NCBI RefSeq assembly: GCF_001654925.1
Contig: NZ_LXER01000015.1
Location: forward strand, 1-64,000
From: Buttiauxella brennerae ATCC 51605
GTDB taxonomy: Bacteria; Pseudomonadota; Gammaproteobacteria; Enterobacterales; Enterobacteriaceae
Direction of reading: 5' to 3'
Length of the DNA: 64,000 bases
In this document: positions 8,693-18,291 of the stretch, piece after piece
Numbering within the stretch: the stretch's first letter is position 1
Layout: each line of letters opens with the position of its first letter
Made by a program: the position numbers and the translations under genes
The notes under the pieces: model-generated
What the model was told of the DNA's origin: nothing
What the model saw: the letters and a program-made list of their open reading frames with translations, nothing else
The model's database searches: none

Positions 8693-8956
8693 AATGAAAA
8701 CGAATAGACCCGCATACCTACGCGAATCGAAGAATAATCTTTTAATTCTAGCAAAGCCCACAGAAGGTGATTTTCGCTTTTGTGTCCTGCGTTTGGCTTT
8801 GATTGAGGTTATGAAAAGGGAGATTGGATAAGTTTTGCACAATAAAGTGATCTGCATTACAAAATCAGACACATTTTATGGTCTTGCGGCCTCGACGGAA
8901 CACCGCGCGAGCGCTTATGATTCTTGGGTTTTGCAACATTCAGGGGGAGAAAAGTA

Positions 8957-9223
8957 ATGCGCGCTGCGTTTTTAGCGGGATTTGCCGCACTGTTATTGTC
9001 GGCATGTAGTAATGAACCACCTCAACAAGCCACCGCAGCTCACGTACCGCTTGGTATGCGTGCGGCAATGTCTAATCAAGGGCAGGCGAGTTGTGCAATG
9101 ATTGGTGGGACGTTGAGTGTTGCTCGTCAGCTTGATGGCTCGGCAATCGGTATGTGCGCGATGCCGAACGGCAAACGCTGTAGTGAAAACGCGCTTGCCG
9201 CCGGAACCTGTGGGGCGTACTAG
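8957..9223 (+). CDS. ydbJ: YdbJ, DUF333 lipoprotein
   Basis: An 88-residue protein with a lipoprotein signal: MRAAFLAGFAALLLSAC, lipobox LSAC, then a short linker. The rest is one DUF333 domain with conserved cysteines (ASCAMIGG, GMCAMPNG, KRCSE, GTCG). It matches E. coli YdbJ in sequence and in position between ydbK and hslJ. The ATG at 8957 follows GGGGGAGA and matches the family; the frame is open 33 bases further up but without a start signal. Likely outer-membrane lipoprotein of unknown role. It converges with hslJ, with only 5 bp between the stops. Confidence 0.9.
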   Translation: MRAAFLAGFAALLLSACSNEPPQQATAAHVPLGMRAAMSNQGQASCAMIGGTLSVARQLDGSAIGMCAMPNGKRCSENALAAGTCGAY

Positions 9224-9228
9224 TCGAA

Positions 9229-9654
9229 TTAGTTAACCAGTTCGGCCAGTTTATAAACTAAGGTGTGCTGGCTGGTTTTCAATGTCAGTTGCTGCGGAGC
9301 CAAATCAACTTTCGCGCCGGTCGTCAGCATGTCGTTAATCATGTGGTCGAGCCCGTTAAGCTGTGGTTCTGCACACATCATCATTGTCATTCCTAACCCT
9401 TTCGCTTTCAGAGTGTTGTCTTCAAGCGTCGCCTGGCCCATGAAGCGGTTACACATGCTGCCTGCAATGTGCATATTCTCACCGAAGCTCAGTTCTGGTG
9501 TGCGATCAATACCGGTAAGCGGCTTGCCATCAACAGTTTGCAGAACATAGCGGTGGTGTTGCAGGTCTTGTGCGGTAACTGCCGATTTATCGCCTGATTG
9601 CGCACAACCGGCCAGTACCATTGCAGCCAGCGCTACAGAAGCTAATTTTTTCAT
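9229..9654 (-). CDS. hslJ: HslJ, META-domain heat-shock lipoprotein
   Basis: A 141-residue lipoprotein: signal MKKLASVALAAMVLAGC with lipobox LAGC, then a META domain carrying PELSFGENMHIAGSMCNRF and a methionine-rich GMTMMMCAEP, as in E. coli HslJ (140 residues). HslJ was identified as heat-inducible and linked to novobiocin tolerance. It follows ldhA on the same strand, the same order as in E. coli, but a palindromic repeat lies between them, so separate transcripts are likely. Confidence 0.95.
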   Translation of the reverse strand: MKKLASVALAAMVLAGCAQSGDKSAVTAQDLQHHRYVLQTVDGKPLTGIDRTPELSFGENMHIAGSMCNRFMGQATLEDNTLKAKGLGMTMMMCAEPQLNGLDHMINDMLTTGAKVDLAPQQLTLKTSQHTLVYKLAELVN

Positions 9655-9745
9655 CTTCTTTTCCCTAAGTTATTCAGTTCATCAATGAGTAATGAGGGGG
9701 GACTATATCAAAATTACATCTGATTATTATAAGGATATTCTTAAA

Positions 9746-9830
9746 GCACCCTCATCCCTGCCATCTCCCTGAGGGAGAAGGGGAAAACAGTTTATGCCCT
9801 CTCCTGAGGGAGAGGGCCAGGGTGAGGGCA
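9746..9830. repeat. palindromic repeat of the CCCTC/GAGGG family between hslJ and ldhA
   Basis: Starts CACCCTCATCCCTG and ends CCAGGGTGAGGGC, an outer inverted repeat, with two inner hairpins TCTCCCTGAGGGAGA and CTCTCCTGAGGGAGAG. The same family occurs at 23270-23392, 58462-58550 and 61951-62072. The strong stems right after ldhA would act as a transcription stop or an mRNA-stabilising end. Confidence 0.7.
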
Positions 9831-9843
9831 TTAATACTGAAAC

Positions 9844-10833
9844 TCAGTTCACCTGATTAACGCAAGGCTCGCCATTCTCTAACTGACGCAGGTTTTCCAG
9901 CGTTGTCTCGGAAATACTGGTTAACGCTTCCGCGGTCAGGAACGCCTGGTGGCCGGTAAACAGCACGTTGTGGCAGGCCGACAGGCGACGGAACACGTCA
10001 TCCTGAATCACATCGTTAGATTTATCTTCAAAGAACAGATCGCGTTCGTTCTCGTAAACGTCCATTCCCAGTGCACCAATTTTTTGGTTCTTCAGCGCAT
10101 CAATAGCGGCCTGGGAATCGATCAATGCACCACGGCTGGTGTTAATGATCATCACGCCGTCTTTCATCTGCTCAAAAGCCGTGCGGTTTAGCAGATGGTA
10201 GTTTTCTGGCGTCAGCGGGCAGTGCAGGGAAATCACGTCAGACTGCGCAAACAGCGTGGGTAAATCAACGTACTCCACGCCAAGTTCGAGTGCCGCTGCA
10301 CTTGGGTATGGGTCGAACGCCAGTAAACGCATACCGAAACCTTTCAGTATTTTCAGCGCCGCGATACCAATTTTACCGGTACCAATCACACCCGCCGTTT
10401 TACCGAACATGGTGAAACCCGTCAGCCCTTCAAGTGAGAAGTTCGCATCACGAGTGCGCTGATAAGCACGGTGAATACGACGGTTAAGGCACATCATCAT
10501 ACCAACAGCATGTTCTGCGACCGCTTCCGGAGAGTAGGCTGGGACTCGCACCACCGGTAAACCTAACTCTTTGGCAGCGTCGAGATCGACGTTGTTAAAG
10601 CCTGCGCAGCGCAGCGCGATAAATTTCACACCGTGCTTTTTAAGCTCCTCGAGTACCGGGCGGCTACCATCGTCATTAACGAAGATACAAACACCTTCGC
10701 AGCCATGCGCAGTTTTAGCTGTTTTTTCGTTTAGCAGGAAGTCGAAAAATTCAAGATCAAAGCCATATTCATTGTTAACCTGCTCCAGATACTTTTTGTC
10801 GTACTGTTTTGTGCTATACACTGCCAGTTTCAT
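9844..10833 (-). CDS. ldhA: D-lactate dehydrogenase, fermentative
   Basis: A 329-residue cytosolic NADH-dependent enzyme reducing pyruvate to D-lactate, equal in length to E. coli LdhA and nearly identical in text. The Rossmann motif GTGKIG lies near residue 152. The catalytic residues of the D-2-hydroxyacid family are present: Arg in NTSRG (about 235), Glu in DVYENE (about 264) and His in FTGHQAF (about 296). Divergent from ydbH. Start MKLAVYSTKQYD has GAGATAAG upstream. Confidence 0.98.
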   Translation of the reverse strand: MKLAVYSTKQYDKKYLEQVNNEYGFDLEFFDFLLNEKTAKTAHGCEGVCIFVNDDGSRPVLEELKKHGVKFIALRCAGFNNVDLDAAKELGLPVVRVPAYSPEAVAEHAVGMMMCLNRRIHRAYQRTRDANFSLEGLTGFTMFGKTAGVIGTGKIGIAALKILKGFGMRLLAFDPYPSAAALELGVEYVDLPTLFAQSDVISLHCPLTPENYHLLNRTAFEQMKDGVMIINTSRGALIDSQAAIDALKNQKIGALGMDVYENERDLFFEDKSNDVIQDDVFRRLSACHNVLFTGHQAFLTAEALTSISETTLENLRQLENGEPCVNQVN

Positions 10834-11056
10834 GAGACTTATCTCCAGAATGATATTGGTGTAAAATTATCACGCTTAAAAAATTCTTACAAATATTAAA
10901 ATTTATTTTTAGGCATGAAATTCTGCTGGTAACTCAACGTTGGCTACGCTTAAAACCAGGCACGACCTTCACGCCCGGACTTAATAATGCAAGAATCATC
11001 GCATATGCTGTCTCGTTGGGTACAATTTTGTCGCTGAATCAGGATATTAACCGCCC

Positions 11057-13699
11057 ATGAAGGGTAAATTTAAAGCCATTATTGCGCTGGCGCTGATACT
11101 CATTCTGTTTCCTCTGGCGCTACTGATGACTATAGCGCATTGGCTGCCTACGCTTGCCGGAATCTGGCTGCCACAAGGCACGCGAATTGCCATGGAATCC
11201 AGCCCTCGCTTCACGCGGGGAGCGGTCATTGTTCCTGACCTGCGTTACCTGGCCGGTGACTGTGAACTGGCGAATATTACAGACGCTACCCTCAGCCACC
11301 CAAAACGCTGGCGTATCCATGTTGATACGCTGAATCTTAATGTCGATTGCCTCAGCAAAATTCCTTTGAATCAGTCGGGGCCAGCCGCACCGCGCACGCT
11401 TGCCGAGTGGCAATCACTACTGCCTGAAAGTCTCTTAACTATAGATAGGGTCAATATCACCCCGTTTCAACAGTTCTCCGGGGCTTTGCGTCTGGCCCTC
11501 ACGCCACAGCAACAAACGTTGCACTTTGAAGGCCCGTCGTTGAGTGTCGACGCGCAGTTAAACGGCCAGATGCTAGAGTTGCAAAAGTTAAAGGTTCAGG
11601 CTCTGGTGGGCATGGACCCGCTGGAAATGGCAGGCACCATTACCTTGCCACCGTTAACCGACAAGCTGCCAGAACAGGGCCATTTTGCGACGAAACTGCG
11701 TATTCCGCAGGAGCCTGAACTGCTCGATGTAGAGCTTGACTGGGATCAAGAGCAGGGCACATTCACGATGGCGAAGCCAGATGCACCTGAAGCCCTGGTG
11801 TCGTTGCCCTGGACGCTGAGTGACAATATTTTCGAAGTCAATGGCGGGCAATGGTTCTGGCCTTATGCAGGTTTCCCTATGCGCGGAGGTCTTGCTCTGC
11901 GGGTTGATGACTGGAAACTCGGTATAGAAAAAGCGGTTATCAGTGGCCGTATGAATGTCATCACCCAGGGAAGTGCGGGTAAAGCCAATGCGGTGCTTAA
12001 TATTGGCCCTGGCAAACTCAGCCTGCTCAACAGCGCGTTGCCTGTGCAGTTAACGGGAGAAGCCAAACAAGATGGCATGGTGTTCTACGCCGTTTTGCCG
12101 GGTGAAATTAGTGGGCCGATCGCTGACCCACAATTGTTATTCCGCCCGGGCGCACTGTTACGCTCGCGTGGGCGCATTATCGACTCGCTGGATATCGATG
12201 AGATTCGCTGGCCGCTGGCAGGTGTTAGCGTGACGCAGCGCGGTGTTGATGGCCGCTTACAGGCAATTGTGCGTGCTCATGAGAATCAGATGGGTAATTT
12301 TGTTCTGCACCTCGACGGGAATGCGGACAACTTTTTACCGGATGCGGGCTTGTGGCGCTGGAAATACTGGGGCAAAGGTGAGTTCACCCCAATGCAGGCT
12401 AAGTGGGATGTGCGCGGGCAAGGGGAGTGGCGCGACAGTGCAATCGAACTGAGTTCGCTTTCCACGGGCTTTGATAAGCTTGAGTACGGTTCAATGTTGG
12501 TAACCGAGCCGCGCTTAAAACTCGAGAAGCCGCTGCACTGGCAACGCGCGCAGTCAGCCCCCACTTTTGATGGCGCGTTTACGCTAAACGCCGGGAAAAC
12601 CACTTTCAGCGGCGGCAGTACGCTGCCTCCTTCTACGTTATCATTCAGTGTCACGGGTGAAGATCCTGCATCTTTCCAGTACCAGGGCGACCTGCATGCG
12701 GGGGATATTGGCCCGGTGCGGGTGAATGGCCGCTGGGATGGTGAACGCCTGCGGGGTAACGCCTGGTGGCCACAACAAGTGTTGACCGTTTTCCAGCCGC
12801 TGATCCCGGCCGACTGGAAAATGACCCTAAAAGACGGTTCGCTGTACGCACAAGTGGCGTTCTCTGCCGCCGCAGGGCAAGGGTTTGAAGCCGGCGGGCA
12901 TGGAGTGGTGAAAAGTGGCAGCGTCTGGATGCCGGATAACCAAATTAACGGTGTCGACTTTGTGCTGCCATTCCGCTTTGGCAACAGCACCTGGCAACTG
13001 GGAACAGACGGCCCGGTGACCTTGCGTATCGCGGAAGTTAAAAACCAGGTGACCTCGTCGAATATCACTGCTGACCTCGAAGGCTGGTATCCGTGGAGTG
13101 ACAGGCAGCCGTTGACGCTCAGTAATGTGAATGTCGATATTCTGGGCGGCAAAATGCGCGTGCAACAATTACGCCTGCCACAACGCGATGCCGCCTTGCT
13201 ACGCTTAGAGAATATCTCGTCGAGTGAATTGATTACGGCGGTTAACCCTAAGCAGTTCACGATGTCCGGGCGGGTGAACGGCGCGTTGCCGCTGTGGCTG
13301 AACCATCCGCAATGGATAATCAAAGATGGCTGGCTGTCCAATCCTGGCCCTCTGACATTACGGCTGGATAAAGACATGGCTGATGCGATTGTTGAGAACA
13401 ACATTGCCGCAGGTGTTGCTGTTAACTGGTTACGTTATATGGAAATTTCTCATTCCTGGACCACGATCAATTTAGATAATCTTGGCATGTTAACCTTGCG
13501 GGCGAATGTGCAGGGCACAAGCCAGGTTGAAGGGAAAAGGAATGCGGTTCGGCTGAACTATAGCCATCAGGAAAACCTTTTTACGCTCTGGCGCAGCCTG
13601 CGTTTTGGGGATAATTTGCAAACCTGGCTTGAGCAACATACCGAACTGCCGGATGTGCGTTGTCAGACACGCGGTAAAGCTTGTGAGGAAACACAATGA
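11057..13699 (+). CDS. ydbH: YdbH, AsmA-like intermembrane lipid-transport protein
   Basis: An 880-residue protein with one N-terminal inner-membrane helix (IIALALILILFPLALLMTI, residues 9-27) and a long strand-rich periplasmic part, matching E. coli YdbH in length and neighbourhood. YdbH belongs with TamB and YhdP in the AsmA-like group that carries phospholipids from the inner to the outer membrane through a grooved beta structure. It overlaps ynbE by 4 bp (ATGA), so the two are translationally coupled, and ydbL follows. Published work describes YnbE as the outer-membrane lipoprotein end of this bridge and YdbL as an accessory factor. ATG at 11057 is the only fitting start. Confidence 0.95.
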   Translation: MKGKFKAIIALALILILFPLALLMTIAHWLPTLAGIWLPQGTRIAMESSPRFTRGAVIVPDLRYLAGDCELANITDATLSHPKRWRIHVDTLNLNVDCLSKIPLNQSGPAAPRTLAEWQSLLPESLLTIDRVNITPFQQFSGALRLALTPQQQTLHFEGPSLSVDAQLNGQMLELQKLKVQALVGMDPLEMAGTITLPPLTDKLPEQGHFATKLRIPQEPELLDVELDWDQEQGTFTMAKPDAPEALVSLPWTLSDNIFEVNGGQWFWPYAGFPMRGGLALRVDDWKLGIEKAVISGRMNVITQGSAGKANAVLNIGPGKLSLLNSALPVQLTGEAKQDGMVFYAVLPGEISGPIADPQLLFRPGALLRSRGRIIDSLDIDEIRWPLAGVSVTQRGVDGRLQAIVRAHENQMGNFVLHLDGNADNFLPDAGLWRWKYWGKGEFTPMQAKWDVRGQGEWRDSAIELSSLSTGFDKLEYGSMLVTEPRLKLEKPLHWQRAQSAPTFDGAFTLNAGKTTFSGGSTLPPSTLSFSVTGEDPASFQYQGDLHAGDIGPVRVNGRWDGERLRGNAWWPQQVLTVFQPLIPADWKMTLKDGSLYAQVAFSAAAGQGFEAGGHGVVKSGSVWMPDNQINGVDFVLPFRFGNSTWQLGTDGPVTLRIAEVKNQVTSSNITADLEGWYPWSDRQPLTLSNVNVDILGGKMRVQQLRLPQRDAALLRLENISSSELITAVNPKQFTMSGRVNGALPLWLNHPQWIIKDGWLSNPGPLTLRLDKDMADAIVENNIAAGVAVNWLRYMEISHSWTTINLDNLGMLTLRANVQGTSQVEGKRNAVRLNYSHQENLFTLWRSLRFGDNLQTWLEQHTELPDVRCQTRGKACEETQ

Positions 13700-13896
13700 A
13701 AATCGTCATCGCTATGCTCCTGGTTACAGGGATTTCAGGTTTAACAGGATGCACACCGCGTATTGAAGTCGCGGCGCCAAAAGAGCCAATCACCATTAAT
13801 ATGAACGTAAAAATTGAACATGAAATTCATATTAAAGTGGATAAAGACGTTGAAACGCTGCTTAAAAATCGCAGCGATTTGTTTGGCGCGGAGTGA
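13696..13896 (+). CDS. ynbE: YnbE, outer-membrane lipoprotein partner of YdbH
   Basis: A 66-residue lipoprotein: signal MKIVIAMLLVTGISGLTGC with lipobox LTGC, then PRIEVAAPKEPITINMNVKI, an alternating strand segment of the type that can extend the YdbH beta structure, ending in a short charged helix. Overlaps ydbH by 4 bp. Length and text agree with E. coli YnbE. Confidence 0.93.
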   Translation: MKIVIAMLLVTGISGLTGCTPRIEVAAPKEPITINMNVKIEHEIHIKVDKDVETLLKNRSDLFGAE

Positions 13897-13901
13897 GCCT
13901 A

Positions 13902-14225
13902 ATGAAAAATATCCTAAAGGGTCTGTTACTGGCGAGCATGGTGTTTAGCCAGCCGGTTCTGGCATTAACCTTGACTGAAGCCCGGCAACAAGGGCTGGTG
14001 GGGGAGACGTTGAGCGGTTTTATTGCACCCGTTAAACAAGATAAAGAGACACTGGAACTGGTAAAGCGTATTAACGAAGCGCGCTCGGAAAATTACCAGA
14101 AGCTGGCAGATAGCAATAATATCTCAGCCAATCAGGTTGCCGAACTTGCCGGGCAGAAACTGGTGGCACGAGCGCAACCGGGCGAGTACGTGCGTGGCAT
14201 CAACGGGCAGTGGATGAAAAAGTAG
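13902..14225 (+). CDS. ydbL: YdbL, periplasmic DUF1318 protein
   Basis: A 107-residue secreted protein: signal peptide to about residue 22 (ending VLALTLTEARQ), then a helical domain with LVKRINEARSENYQ and the conserved end KLVARAQPGEYVRGINGQW. It matches E. coli YdbL. ATG at 13902 was chosen over the GTG at 13893 because it gives the standard signal peptide. It starts 5 bp after ynbE, so ydbH-ynbE-ydbL is one operon. In E. coli YdbL prevents harmful assembly of YnbE; the role here follows by orthology. Confidence 0.93.
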   Translation: MKNILKGLLLASMVFSQPVLALTLTEARQQGLVGETLSGFIAPVKQDKETLELVKRINEARSENYQKLADSNNISANQVAELAGQKLVARAQPGEYVRGINGQWMKK

Positions 14226-14286
14226 CACTCCTCATAAGGCCGTGGGCTACACTGAATTGGCGCCGGTACGCAATGAGGATCCATTG

Positions 14287-14592
14287 ATGAAAAAAATTAT
14301 TCTGACCGTGGTGTTGTCGTTGGTAAGCACAGCTGTGTTCGCACAATTAACCATGAATCCAACCACCAGCTCCACATCAAACAGTTCGTCGACCAGCCAG
14401 CAAACGATAACCGCCCAGGGCACCAGTGACTTGCTCGGGAGTGATGCGGTGGCAGGTCTTGGGACCAGCGACACGGTCGCGGGGCTTAGCGGAACTGACT
14501 CGCAGACGATTAACCCAACATCCAGCTCCTCCCCAATGCCAGCCTTTGGTCACACAGGGAATCTTCGGCAGCCGGGTTCAATCCGCCATTAA
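14287..14592 (+). CDS. small secreted Ser/Thr-rich protein, unknown function
   Basis: A 101-residue protein with a clear signal peptide (MKKIILTVVLSLVSTAVFAQ, cleavage after AFA-type site VFA). The mature part is low-complexity, rich in Ser, Thr and Gly, with a near repeat LLGSDAVAGLGTSDTVAGLSGTD. No Cys and no catalytic motif. It starts 61 bp after ydbL and could share its transcript. The signal peptide and codon use argue for a real gene; the ATG at 14287 follows a GAGGAT site. I do not recognise a family. Confidence 0.7.
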   Translation: MKKIILTVVLSLVSTAVFAQLTMNPTTSSTSNSSSTSQQTITAQGTSDLLGSDAVAGLGTSDTVAGLSGTDSQTINPTSSSSPMPAFGHTGNLRQPGSIRH

Positions 14593-15142
14593 GGCGATAA
14601 AATCACGACCGCCATTGTTTTAAATTTCTCTTTCGTTGAGCTTTTATTTATACCATTTTGACTGCGCCTAAAATAAAAGCTTAATTTCTCAGCAGCTTAA
14701 TTTAATAGCAGTGCTGGGATTTTATTCTATTTGAAACATTCACCTTATATTCTTTGAGTCTTTTCTCCATTGAGAAAGATCCACTCTCAACAACAGACAT
14801 CTCGTGCTGGTCTAATGTGTCAGGAAGTGCCCGTTTGTCTCTTACATCGAACGTGAGAAAACTGAATCATTCGCCTGATAAATGTCAAACTAGTGAATTT
14901 AATGTCTGATATAAACTTTGTTTTCAGCATAAATGACTATTGAGTAAGTAACGTACTGATTTTCATAAAATAAGTACAAGATAAAAACATTCAGACAACA
15001 TAGAGAGATTCACAAAATAAAATATTGAGTAGAGAGTCAAAAGAACCTATATTGACGGCGTTTTTTACATAGTGGTCAGTTTTTCTACATTCATTTATTC
15101 AACTGCTGAATTTAAAGGTTCGACAGTTGTGGGAGAGATATG
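14593..15142 (+). promoter_or_regulatory. 550-bp AT-rich leader upstream of dat
   Basis: No credible coding frame on either strand. The stretch is strongly AT-rich compared with the genes on both sides and presumably holds the dat-ddc promoter and a long untranslated leader. Small inverted repeats are visible (TTTCTCCATTGAGAAA near 14762; GTACT...AGTAC around 14950-14975), and a TTGACG at 15052 could be a -35 box, but no good -10 follows at 17 bp. I cannot place a promoter with confidence. Confidence 0.4.
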
Positions 15143-16525
15143 ATGACGGATAAAGTCCGTATTGATAGTTTCGGTGCTAATTCATTAAATGGTAACAATG
15201 AAACCTACTTGGCCAGACAGGCTGAGTTTGAGTCAAATGTCAGGAGTTATCCGCGCAAATTGCCTTTAGCCATTGCTCAGGCGAAGGGTGTTTGGATCAC
15301 TGATGTTGAGAATAATCAATATCTTGATTGCCTGGCTGGTGCAGGTACGCTTGCTCTTGGTCATAACCACCCTGATGTGCTGCAAAGCATCCAAAACGTC
15401 ATTACCAGCGGCTTGCCGTTACATACATTGGATCTGACAACTCCGTTGAAAGATCAGTTCTCTGAATATCTTCTCTCTTTACTGCCAGGACAGGGTAAAG
15501 AGTATTGCCTGCAATTCACCGGCCCATCCGGTGCAGATGCCGTTGAAGCGGCTCTGAAACTGGCTAAGAAAGTGACTGGCCGTGCAGGTGTCATCAGCTT
15601 CTCTGGTGGCTACCACGGTATGACCCATGGCGCACTTTCCGTGACGGGTAACCTGTCTCCGAAAGAAGCGGTAGACGGCATGATGCCTGAAGTGCAGTTC
15701 ATGCCTTACCCGCATCAGTACCGTTGCCCGCTGGGCATTGGCGGCGAAGCTGGCGTTAAAGCATTAACTTACTACTTCGAAAACCTGATCAACGACGTTG
15801 AGAGTGGTGTGCGCAAACCTGCGGCAGTCATTCTGGAAGCCGTTCAGGGTGAAGGCGGTGTGAACCCGGCTCCTGCTGAATGGTTGCAGCGCATCCGTAA
15901 AGTGACTAAAGAGCACGGCATTCTGTTGATTATTGATGAAGTCCAGGCTGGCTTCTGCCGTACCGGCAAACTGTTTGCTTACGAGCACGCAGGTATTGAG
16001 CCTGACATCATCGTTATGTCTAAAGCAGTGGGCGGCGGCTTGCCACTGGCGGTTCTGGGCATTAAGAAAGAGTTCGACGCATGGTCACCTGGTCACCACA
16101 CCGGTACTTTCCGTGGTAACCAACTGGCGATGGCAACGGGCCTGACGACTCTGAAGCATCTGACTGAAAACAAGATTGCTGACAAAGTTGCGGCACAGGG
16201 CGAGTGGCTGAAAGGTCAACTGGCCAGCATGCAGAAACGTTATCCAGTGATTGGTCAGGTTCGTGGCCTGGGCTTAATGATCGGTATTGAGATCGTTAAA
16301 CCAAACGAAGCGCAAGATCACATGGGTTGCTACCCGTCAGATCCAGAGCTGTCCGCATTGCTGCAGAAAAACTGCTTCAAAGCTGGCCTGATTCTGGAGC
16401 GCGGTGGCCGTAACGGTTGTGTACTGCGTCTGCTGCCATCCCTGCTTATCACTAACGATGAGCTGGCTATTTTCCTCGATAAGTTTGAGCAAGCGCTGTT
16501 GGCGTCTGGCATCAAACCTGTCTGA
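15143..16525 (+). CDS. dat: diaminobutyrate--2-oxoglutarate aminotransferase
   Basis: A 460-residue class III PLP-dependent aminotransferase. It makes L-2,4-diaminobutyrate from aspartate semialdehyde with an amino donor, the first step to 1,3-diaminopropane. Visible motifs: [13 protein letters not shown] for cofactor phosphate, [10 protein letters not shown], the aspartate in [13 protein letters not shown] and the PLP lysine in VMSKAVGGG (about residue 294). It lies 17 bp before ddc, the usual dat-ddc pair seen in Enterobacter, Klebsiella and Acinetobacter but missing from E. coli K-12. Two ATGs are adjacent; 15143 is preferred because GGGAGAG is 5 bp from it. Confidence 0.93.
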   Translation: MTDKVRIDSFGANSLNGNNETYLARQAEFESNVRSYPRKLPLAIAQAKGVWITDVENNQYLDCLAGAGTLALGHNHPDVLQSIQNVITSGLPLHTLDLTTPLKDQFSEYLLSLLPGQGKEYCLQFTGPSGADAVEAALKLAKKVTGRAGVISFSGGYHGMTHGALSVTGNLSPKEAVDGMMPEVQFMPYPHQYRCPLGIGGEAGVKALTYYFENLINDVESGVRKPAAVILEAVQGEGGVNPAPAEWLQRIRKVTKEHGILLIIDEVQAGFCRTGKLFAYEHAGIEPDIIVMSKAVGGGLPLAVLGIKKEFDAWSPGHHTGTFRGNQLAMATGLTTLKHLTENKIADKVAAQGEWLKGQLASMQKRYPVIGQVRGLGLMIGIEIVKPNEAQDHMGCYPSDPELSALLQKNCFKAGLILERGGRNGCVLRLLPSLLITNDELAIFLDKFEQALLASGIKPV

Positions 16526-16542
16526 GTCGAGTGAGTGACCTG

Positions 16543-18015
16543 ATGTCCGAACTAAACCCAATTCTGGCAGGCTCAGCGGAAAGTACTGAAGCCTACCAGC
16601 AGGCGATTGCACAGACCAGCGCGGCTGTTGTGCAATGGCTGCAGCAACCTGAGATGTATCAGGGCAAATCTGTTGCCGAGCTGCGTGAACGCATTCAACT
16701 GGATTTTAATCCACAGGGCCTGGGCAACCAGGCTGCTATTGAACGCGCTATCGAGTTCTTTTTAAAAGACAGCTTGTCTGTTCACCACCCACAGTGTGTT
16801 GCGCATCTGCACTGTCCGAGCCTGGTGATTAGCCAGGCGGCTGAAGTGTTGATCAACGCCACCAACCAGAGCATGGACTCCTGGGACCAAAGCCCGTCTG
16901 CGACCATCATCGAGATGAAGTTGATTGAGTGGTTGCGTACTCAGGTCGGTTATCAGGCTGGCGACGCAGGTGTATTCACCAGCGGCGGCACCCAGAGCAA
17001 CCTGATGGGCCTGATGCTGGCTCGTGATGCGTTCTTCGCGCGTCAGGGCCATTCCATTCAGCAGGATGGGCTGGTTGGTAACCTGCGTAAGATTAAAGTG
17101 CTGTGTTCTGAAAATGCCCATTTCTCGGTGCAGAAGAATATGGCGTTGATGGGCCTTGGCTATCAATCTGTCACGCTGGTGAAAACCGATGAGTTTGCGC
17201 GCATGGATCTTAACGATCTTCGCGAAAAAGTGGCTCAGGCTCAGGCGAACGACGAGCAAATCCTGGCGATTGTTGCGACAGCTGGTACCACCGATGCCGG
17301 TGCTATCGACCCACTGCGCGAAATCGCAACGCTTGCAGCACAGCACCAGATTTGGGTGCATGTTGATGCAGCGTGGGGCGGGGCGCTTCTGATGTCTGAG
17401 AAGTATCGCGACTATCTGGATGGCATTGAGTTAGTGGACTCCATCACCCTGGACTTCCACAAACAATACTTCCAGACCATCAGCTGCGGTGCTTTCTTGC
17501 TCAAAGAATCTCGTCACTATGAATTGATGCGTTATCAGGCGGCTTATCTGAACTCTGAGTTCGATGAAGCAGCTGGCGTGCCAAACCTGGTGTCTAAATC
17601 TTTGCAGACGACGCGCCGTTTCGACGCACTGAAACTGTGGATGGGTCTTGAAGCCTTAGGTCAGAAGCAGTATGCCGCGATTATCGATCACGGTGTGACG
17701 CTTGCACAGGAAGTTGCGCAATACGTGACTGAACAGCCTTCTCTGGAACTGGTGATGAAACCACAACTGGCGAGCGTTCTGTTCCGTTTCCGTCCTGAGC
17801 AAATGGCTTGCGCCACTGATGCCGACATTGCCCTGTTGAACCAGAAAATTGGTGATGCATTGCTGGATTCTGGCCGCGCTAACCTGGGTGTAACCGAGCA
17901 TAACGGCGTGACCTGCCTGAAAATGACATTGCTGAACCCAATTGTGACGCTTGAGGATATTAAAATCCTGCTGGCGCTGGTTGAGAAGACAGCACAGCCA
18001 TTACTGGCAAAATAA
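16543..18015 (+). CDS. ddc: L-2,4-diaminobutyrate decarboxylase
   Basis: A 490-residue group II PLP decarboxylase converting L-2,4-diaminobutyrate to 1,3-diaminopropane, the product of the dat-ddc pathway. It shows the group signature: CVAHLHCPSLV, TSGGTQSNLMGLM, HVDAAWGGALL and the PLP lysine in LDFHKQYFQ (about residue 307). Cytosolic. The ATG at 16543 (MSELNPILAG) is preferred; an in-frame GTG at 16531 would add four residues and cannot be excluded. A strong terminator follows directly. Confidence 0.93.
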   Translation: MSELNPILAGSAESTEAYQQAIAQTSAAVVQWLQQPEMYQGKSVAELRERIQLDFNPQGLGNQAAIERAIEFFLKDSLSVHHPQCVAHLHCPSLVISQAAEVLINATNQSMDSWDQSPSATIIEMKLIEWLRTQVGYQAGDAGVFTSGGTQSNLMGLMLARDAFFARQGHSIQQDGLVGNLRKIKVLCSENAHFSVQKNMALMGLGYQSVTLVKTDEFARMDLNDLREKVAQAQANDEQILAIVATAGTTDAGAIDPLREIATLAAQHQIWVHVDAAWGGALLMSEKYRDYLDGIELVDSITLDFHKQYFQTISCGAFLLKESRHYELMRYQAAYLNSEFDEAAGVPNLVSKSLQTTRRFDALKLWMGLEALGQKQYAAIIDHGVTLAQEVAQYVTEQPSLELVMKPQLASVLFRFRPEQMACATDADIALLNQKIGDALLDSGRANLGVTEHNGVTCLKMTLLNPIVTLEDIKILLALVEKTAQPLLAK

Positions 18016-18023
18016 GTAATATA

Positions 18024-18052
18024 AAAATGGGCGGTTTAATACCGCCCATTTG
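18024..18052 (+). terminator. rho-independent terminator after ddc
   Basis: Stem AAATGGGCGGT / ACCGCCCATTT with loop TTAAT, followed by TGTTTAT. It starts 9 bp after the ddc stop. Confidence 0.85.
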
Positions 18053-18252
18053 TTTATACCCCTCTTCTTATAATACAATTCGTTTTTCATATATAAATCT
18101 AGAAATATATTCACTCACATTATCATTAACCGCAAAACCACAGCAATAGATTGATATATAACGTTTATATTTATTTTCCATTAATTGTAAGCCATATTGA
18201 AATGCAATTTTCTAACGGTTAATATTGCGTTGGATTTTAATGAATAGCATGA

Positions 18253-18271
18253 GAATGAACCCGGTTCATTC
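18253..18271. promoter_or_regulatory. 19-bp near-perfect palindrome upstream of a small membrane gene
   Basis: GAATGAACCCGGTTCATTC has two 9-base arms around one central base. It lies 21 bp before the ATG at 18292, where an operator for a dimeric repressor could sit; it could also be a hairpin in the mRNA. The 276-bp gap around it is otherwise AT-rich and shows no coding frame. Confidence 0.4.
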
Positions 18272-18291
18272 TTTCTGTATGTCTGCGTATC

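Noticed and set aside
12286-13404. 372-codon open frame on the minus strand
   Set aside because: It lies wholly antisense to ydbH, has Ser/Pro/Arg-rich text typical of a shadow frame and no ribosome site.
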